Positions 14,491 to 18,631 of a DNA stretch of 18,631 bases are shown in pieces; position 1 is the first letter of the stretch, and every line of letters begins with the position of its first letter. The stretch is from assembly GCA_964449305.1 (NCBI GenBank), contig CAYUYM010000052.1, positions 1-18,631 on the forward strand, in the 5' to 3' direction. The stretch comes from CAYUYM01 sp964449305 (GTDB lineage: Bacteria > Bacteroidota > Ignavibacteria > SZUA-365 > CAYQST01). The notes beneath the pieces were generated by a model. It was given only the letters and a program-made list of their open reading frames with translations. It ran no database searches and was not told the origin of the DNA. The translations under genes were made by a program, and so were the position numbers.

Positions 14491-16896
14491 TCACTTGGGG
14501 ACACGGCCAAAGGGGATCTGCAGACGCAGCACGATGTCGCGTCCGGGATCGTCAATGAAGTAGCGGAAGCGGCTGAGGTAGTCGCGGTAGGCGACGTCGA
14601 AGAGATTCCTGATGGACAACCCGATGTGCATGATGGTGGACAGCAGCGCCATCTCCGATCCGGCATCGAGATTCACCAGGACATACCCGGGCGGTGGTGG
14701 CGCATAATCCGCCATCGAAGGCACACGCGTCTGCCGCGGCACGGCGAGGATGGACAGCTCGGCAAAGGTGCCGCTCATCCATGCGGGAGCGGGAAGGTGC
14801 ACATGCACGGCCGCGCGCCAGCGATCCGCCGGCATGTGGATCAGCGGCTCGCCGGTGCTCCGATTCCCGCCACGGACAATCGCCGTGGAGCCGCTCACGC
14901 GCACATCCTCCGTCACTTGGTACAGCACCGAGATCTCGCCTCCCGTGAGCAATGCATCGGTCTGCCCGTATCGGAACGTGGGGAACGCCCCGCGCAGCGT
15001 GAGCGTCGGTCGCGTATCCGGAACGAGCATGATGAAATCCGTGATCGCGTTTGCATAGGCGCTCACTTCGGCATGCACCACGTTGAAGTCGCAGGTGAAG
15101 GTCCCGTCGATGGAGAGACTGCGCTCCGGCCGCAGGAGTGGATCACCGATCTCGTACTGCGCCGTGCCGTGGTGCACACCATCGCTGTACAACTCATTGA
15201 TCGAGGGCGGACGCCAGGCCGTGCCGACATTCACAGCTGCGGACCAACGCTCGGAGGACTGCCAGATCATGCCAAGAACCCCGGAGACGCTCGAGTGGTC
15301 GATGGTCGCATCCGTGATGTTCTTCGGGGCATAGGCGTAGACCCGCGTGCTGCGCTGATCCCAGCGCACACCACCGTTCAGTGTGAGAGCCCCGGCTGTC
15401 CACGACTCCATGAGAAACGCCCCGCCGCCAAGGACGCGCGAGTTGGGGATGAGGAAGGCGAGGCTGTTGCCGACGCTCACCTGGCGGATGACGCTGACAC
15501 CGGCTGATCCGAAGAATCCACCGATGGGGTCGTGCCGGAATTTCACCTCGCCACTGGACGATGTGAGTGTGAGATCGAAGGCAGGCGAGGACGAACCCGT
15601 TCCCAGCGTGTCGAACCAGCGTCGATGCGAATCGAACTCCTGCCGGTGGTTCTGCTGCATCCCGACCTGTGCCTGCACCTGACCGACACCGGGGATGATC
15701 CACCCGCCCTGGGCGGAGATGCGATCGTGAGAAATGACCTGCCGGGGCGCGAGGATGTCGTAGCTGAACGGGTACTCCTTGAGGGGCTGCCCCGCGGCAA
15801 TCGCGCGCAGGAGGTCGTCGGAGTTGCCGATGTGCGATCCCGGATAGATGCCGAGCTCGGTGCCATAGGTGGATGCAAGCACCGACAGTTTCACGCGGTC
15901 GCCCGTCCACCCTGCGGTGACAGCGCCATCGAGTTCATCGAAACCGCTGTTGCCGATCACGTGATCACGCGCGCGTGAGGCGCCGGCGCGGCGCATGCTT
16001 CCCTGCACGCGCAGAGACGCCCCGGGGAGCAGCGCTGTCGCGCCCTCCAGCATGAGCGATGCGGCCCCCTGGCTGTTGTTCGAGAATCCGTTCAGCGACA
16101 GGGTTCCTCCGATGCCGGGATGCCGGGGCAATGCGCCCGGTTCGATGCGTATCACCCCGCCGATGGCACCTGCTCCATACTCCACACCGGCGGCCCCCTT
16201 GATCACCTCGATGCGCTCGGGTGCGAAGGGATCGATCTCCGGTGCATGCTCCCCGCCCCACTGCTGCCCCTCCTGAGTCAGGCCGGCGTTGACCACCAGC
16301 ACACGCTGGCTGTGCAGGCCGCGGATCACCGGCTTCGCGATCGAGGCGCCCGTCTGCATGAGCGCCACACCAGGGATGTGCTCCACGATCTCCCCGAGTG
16401 TCTGGCCGCGGTGCCGGTCCACATCCTCCGGGGCCATCACAGCCGTGGGATGCGTCGATCCGATCAACGGGGCATTCGCCTCCGCCAGCACCTCCACGGT
16501 GGGCAGTTCCACGTCCATCGCCGCCAGCCGGAACTCGCGATGCACATCACGCGTGAGCGTGATCTCCTCCACGTGCGGTCGGTGACCGATGTAGCGGACC
16601 GTGATGGTGTGAACACCGGAGCGCACGTCTGCCAGAACGAAGCGTCCGTCGATGTCGGTCATCGCGCCGCGTCGAAGCTGTTCGATCTGTATCGTGGCAC
16701 CTATCAGCGGGTCTCCCGAGGCGCTGTCCACCACGCGGCCCGTGAAGGTGACAAGGATGCCTGAATCCGATCCTGCCCTCAGCGGCTGGGCCAGCAGGAG
16801 CAGGGCCAGAAGCATGAGGGGAAACGATGCGTACCTTGACGCTGAGACGTGTGATGACGGCACGTGTCGGGCGGGGATGCTGTGACAGGAGCTCAT
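14491..16896 (-). CDS. TonB-dependent outer-membrane receptor, ZnuD-like
   Basis: 801 residues if started at ATG 16896. An ATG at 16944 overlaps the dapF stop as ATGA and would give 16 more residues; the signal peptide core FPLMLLALLLLAQPLRAGS (25-43) suits either, and neither has a ribosome site. After the signal come a carboxypeptidase-D-like domain (about 48-125: FTGRVVDSASGDPLIGATIQI, TDIDGRFVLADV), a TonB-box-like ELPTVEVLAEA (130-140), a plug (about 148-256: QTLGEIVEHIPGV, KPVIRGLHSQRVLVV, PERIEVIKGAAGVEYGAGAIGGVI) and a 22-strand barrel. The barrel loop PSINELYSDGVHHGTAQYEIGDPLLRPE resembles zinc receptors of the ZnuD type (quoted here in pieces: NELYSDGVHHGTAQYEIGDP). It uptakes a ligand with TonB-ExbBD energy. 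A lipoprotein follows 88 nt downstream. Zinc as ligand is inference from similarity. Confidence 0.88.
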   Translation of the reverse strand: MSSCHSIPARHVPSSHVSASRYASFPLMLLALLLLAQPLRAGSDSGILVTFTGRVVDSASGDPLIGATIQIEQLRRGAMTDIDGRFVLADVRSGVHTITVRYIGHRPHVEEITLTRDVHREFRLAAMDVELPTVEVLAEANAPLIGSTHPTAVMAPEDVDRHRGQTLGEIVEHIPGVALMQTGASIAKPVIRGLHSQRVLVVNAGLTQEGQQWGGEHAPEIDPFAPERIEVIKGAAGVEYGAGAIGGVIRIEPGALPRHPGIGGTLSLNGFSNNSQGAASLMLEGATALLPGASLRVQGSMRRAGASRARDHVIGNSGFDELDGAVTAGWTGDRVKLSVLASTYGTELGIYPGSHIGNSDDLLRAIAAGQPLKEYPFSYDILAPRQVISHDRISAQGGWIIPGVGQVQAQVGMQQNHRQEFDSHRRWFDTLGTGSSSPAFDLTLTSSSGEVKFRHDPIGGFFGSAGVSVIRQVSVGNSLAFLIPNSRVLGGGAFLMESWTAGALTLNGGVRWDQRSTRVYAYAPKNITDATIDHSSVSGVLGMIWQSSERWSAAVNVGTAWRPPSINELYSDGVHHGTAQYEIGDPLLRPERSLSIDGTFTCDFNVVHAEVSAYANAITDFIMLVPDTRPTLTLRGAFPTFRYGQTDALLTGGEISVLYQVTEDVRVSGSTAIVRGGNRSTGEPLIHMPADRWRAAVHVHLPAPAWMSGTFAELSILAVPRQTRVPSMADYAPPPPGYVLVNLDAGSEMALLSTIMHIGLSIRNLFDVAYRDYLSRFRYFIDDPGRDIVLRLQIPFGRVPK

Positions 16897-16940
16897 GCCG
16901 ATCGACACGTCATGCGACCGTGCGCAGTTCACATCCTGCG

Positions 16941-17786
16941 TCATTCGTCGACCGTCCATGCACCGTCGAACACGAGTGTGGCCGGGCCTTCGAGGTGGAG
17001 ACCGGCGAAGTCCGCATTCTCGAACCCCACGCGCAGCGTGTCGCCGCCGCGTGTGATGAGCGTGATCGGCGGAGGGCATCCGCGGCGGAGAGCGGCGGCC
17101 AGGGCGGACGCCGTCGTGCCGGTGCCACAGGCCATGGTCTCGGCCTCGACACCCCGCTCGAAGGTCCTGATGAAGAGCACGCCGTCCTGCTGCACTTCCA
17201 CGAAGTTGACATTGGTGCCGGCCGGAGCGAATGCTGCATGATGGCGGAGAAAGCTGCCGAGCGAATCCACCGGCACATCGTCCACACCCACCTCGTCGAG
17301 CATGGAGGCGAGATCATCGGTGAAGAGCACCACATGTGGCGCGCCCGTGTCGATGAAGTGGCAGATGAGCCCGGCCTCACCGAACACCTCGTCGGTGAGG
17401 TGCATGTCCAGACGCAGCTCGCGTGGGGGCGGGAAATACAGGCGGATGTCGTCATCACGAAGCTCCGCGGTGTAGAGGCGGTCGAGGACGCGGAAGGTGC
17501 AGGTGTCGCCCACGATGCCGTGTGCGTGAGCGAAGCGCACGGCACAGCGACCGCCGTTGCCGCACATGGCACCGCTGCTTCCGTCGGGATTGTGGAAGCA
17601 CATCGTGAAGTCGGCATCGGCGCTGTTCTCGATGATGATGAGTCCGTCGGAGCCGACACCGAGCCGGCGGTGACACATGATGCGCGCGAGCTGCACGCGC
17701 ATCTGCTCGTCGAGGCGCTGGTCGCGATCGTCGATGATCACGAAATCGTTCTGTGCGCCTTCAGCCTTGGTGAATGGAATCTGCAT
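16941..17786 (-). CDS. dapF: Diaminopimelate epimerase
   Basis: DapF interconverts LL- and meso-diaminopimelate, for lysine and peptidoglycan. It has 281 residues from ATG 17786. The two catalytic cysteines are in place: C75 in NPDGSSGAMCGNGGRC and C220 in ETMACGTGTTAS. The N-terminal KAEGAQNDFVIID (7-19) and LGVGSDGLIII blocks are typical. The stop codon overlaps an ATG that is in frame with the TonB receptor (ATGA), so the two genes are probably translationally coupled or at least on one transcript. There is no clear ribosome site before the start. Length is close to the 274 residues of E. coli DapF. Confidence 0.95.
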   Translation of the reverse strand: MQIPFTKAEGAQNDFVIIDDRDQRLDEQMRVQLARIMCHRRLGVGSDGLIIIENSADADFTMCFHNPDGSSGAMCGNGGRCAVRFAHAHGIVGDTCTFRVLDRLYTAELRDDDIRLYFPPPRELRLDMHLTDEVFGEAGLICHFIDTGAPHVVLFTDDLASMLDEVGVDDVPVDSLGSFLRHHAAFAPAGTNVNFVEVQQDGVLFIRTFERGVEAETMACGTGTTASALAAALRRGCPPPITLITRGGDTLRVGFENADFAGLHLEGPATLVFDGAWTVDE

Positions 17787-17788
17787 GG

Positions 17789-17829
17789 GGTTGTGAAGTT
17801 GTCAGGTTGTCAAGGTATCAGGGTATCTC
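17789..17829. repeat. Short degenerate tandem repeat (GTTGTCAG/GTATCAGG)
   Basis: Five units of 7-9 nt in a row: GGTTGTGAA, GTTGTCAG, GTTGTCAAG, GTATCAGG, GTATCTC. They stop 2 nt from the dapF start codon, so they occupy its leader. Low-complexity units of this kind appear as intergenic insertions in some bacterial genomes; the role here is unknown. Confidence 0.55.
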
Positions 17830-17839
17830 GTTGACGATG

Positions 17840-17866
17840 GTGACACGGGTGCGTCGCAGGTGTCAC
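17840..17866. repeat. Inverted repeat GTGACAC-N13-GTGTCAC upstream of dapF
   Basis: A perfect 7-bp dyad with a 13-nt spacer in the 208-nt region between the FetB-like gene and dapF. It could be an operator or weak hairpin; no T run follows. The remaining bases 17867-17994 hold nothing I can support. Confidence 0.3.
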
Positions 17867-17994
17867 TGATGAGATGGTTGACATGGAGGATGCAGAAGAA
17901 GGCACCGTGACGCAGCTCCCGTCAATCCACGTAACAATGTGCCAGGATCCATCGTGCCCTTGCGATTCACCGGCCAGCCCCTGCGTCGGCACAC

Positions 17995-18631
17995 TCATAC
18001 CGCCATCCTGTCGTCGCCGATGAAGCAGCGGCTGCGGACGAGGGAGACGACGATGACGCTGCCGATGGCGGTGGAGCCGACGAGCATGAGCATCACCATG
18101 ATCTGGTATTTGACCGCGGTGAGCGGATCGGAGCCGGCGATGATCTGCCCGGTCATCATGCCTGGGATGGAGACGAAGCCCACACCCATCATGGCCGTGA
18201 TGCTCGGGAGCATGCCGGCTCGGATGGCATCGCGAAACGCCGTGGCGGAGGCCTCGAGGTGCGTGGCGCCGAGGCAGAGCAGGAGTTCCACCTCGTCACG
18301 GCGCTTGGTCAGATCCCCCATGAGCCTGTCGAGCGCGATGGCGATGGCGGTCATGGAGTTGCCGATGATCATGCCTCCGAGGGGGATGAAGTACTTGGGC
18401 TCGTACCACGGCTGCGCATGGACGATGAACGACGTGACGAGAAAGGTGACGAGCACATAGCTCAGGAGCATTGAGACGAAGGTTGGCATGAACACCGGCA
18501 CGCCCTTCTCCTTCACGCGTCCACGCACGATGCGGGCGGCGAAGACGATCATCACCACGAACACGGCGAGCACCACATACCAGACGTGGAGATCGAAGAT
18601 GATGCGCAGCACGAAGGCCATGATGAAGAGC
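17995..18631 (-). CDS. FetB/YbbM-type ABC transporter permease, N-terminus off the window
   Basis: An integral membrane protein of the UPF0014/FetB family, which in E. coli forms an iron exporter with the ATPase FetA. The visible part is about 212 residues; the frame stays open to the right edge (LFI before the Met at 18621), and alignment to the family pattern suggests about 50 residues are missing, so Met at 18621 is internal. Four to five membrane segments are visible. Family blocks: PLGGMIIGNSMTAIAIALDRL, LLCLGATHLEASATAFRDAI, and GVGFVSIPGMMTGQIIAGSDPLTAVKYQIMV (quoted in parts: FVSIPGMMTGQIIAGSDP). The partner ATPase would lie further right or elsewhere. Iron or other metal efflux is inferred from the family. 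Confidence 0.88.
   Translation of the reverse strand, partial: LFIMAFVLRIIFDLHVWYVVLAVFVVMIVFAARIVRGRVKEKGVPVFMPTFVSMLLSYVLVTFLVTSFIVHAQPWYEPKYFIPLGGMIIGNSMTAIAIALDRLMGDLTKRRDEVELLLCLGATHLEASATAFRDAIRAGMLPSITAMMGVGFVSIPGMMTGQIIAGSDPLTAVKYQIMVMLMLVGSTAIGSVIVVSLVRSRCFIGDDRMAV

Noticed and set aside
17878..17883. A plus-strand TTGACA -35-like box
   Set aside because: No -10 element at the correct distance and no plus-strand gene downstream.

Overview
The window is a chromosomal segment from a GC-rich bacterium of the Bacteroidota/Chlorobiota/Ignavibacteria/'Kapaibacteriota' side of the FCB group. Four things in the sequence point there. A small exported protein (8644-9165) ends in a type IX secretion (T9SS) type A sorting domain. 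A TonB-dependent receptor has a carboxypeptidase-D-like N-terminal extension and is paired with a small lipoprotein. Heptamers/octamers resembling the Bacteroidota -7 element (TAnnTTTG) sit in front of several genes. A signal-peptide surface protein begins its mature part with the SYQGLL...ITFSLY type domain common in that group. Assignment to a specific phylum is inference. There is one 100-N assembly gap (12734-12833). No tRNA, rRNA, CRISPR array, transposase or phage integrase was seen, so most of the window looks like ordinary chromosome.

Layout from left to right. (1) 1-3040, minus strand: a divergent sigma-70-like protein is followed 1 nt later by a soluble zinc-finger (Hx3Cx2C) anti-sigma-like protein. 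About 240 nt further on comes a membrane protein with a Lon-type (S16) Ser/Lys protease domain but no AAA+ ATPase. This last gene matches no listed reading frame because it runs off the left edge; I recovered it by translating the third minus-strand frame. The three genes could form a regulatory unit and are the most unusual part of the window. (2) 3116-6338, minus: a long-chain fatty-acid-CoA ligase (AMP-forming) and aspartate ammonia-lyase, separated by a strong GC hairpin. (3) 6608-9165, plus: a two-gene unit encoding a large repetitive secreted/surface protein and a minimal T9SS-sorted protein. (4) 9190-11919, minus: a uroporphyrinogen-III-synthase-like protein, HypB (nickel insertion GTPase) and an M24 metallopeptidase, closely spaced. 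(5) 12038-13178, plus: a NifU C-terminal-domain Fe-S protein with a good terminator, then a Lys/Ala/Pro-repeat protein that enters the gap and an ArsC/Spx-family thioredoxin-fold domain that leaves it, probably one fusion protein. (6) 13262-18631, minus: purE, a lipoprotein, a ZnuD-like TonB receptor, dapF (overlapping the receptor start by ATGA), and a FetB/YbbM-type permease running off the right edge.

Together the genes cover central metabolism (aspartate deamination, lysine/peptidoglycan and purine synthesis, fatty-acid activation), metal and tetrapyrrole metabolism (HypB, HemD-like, NifU-like, TonB receptor with lipoprotein, FetB-like) and cell-surface export.
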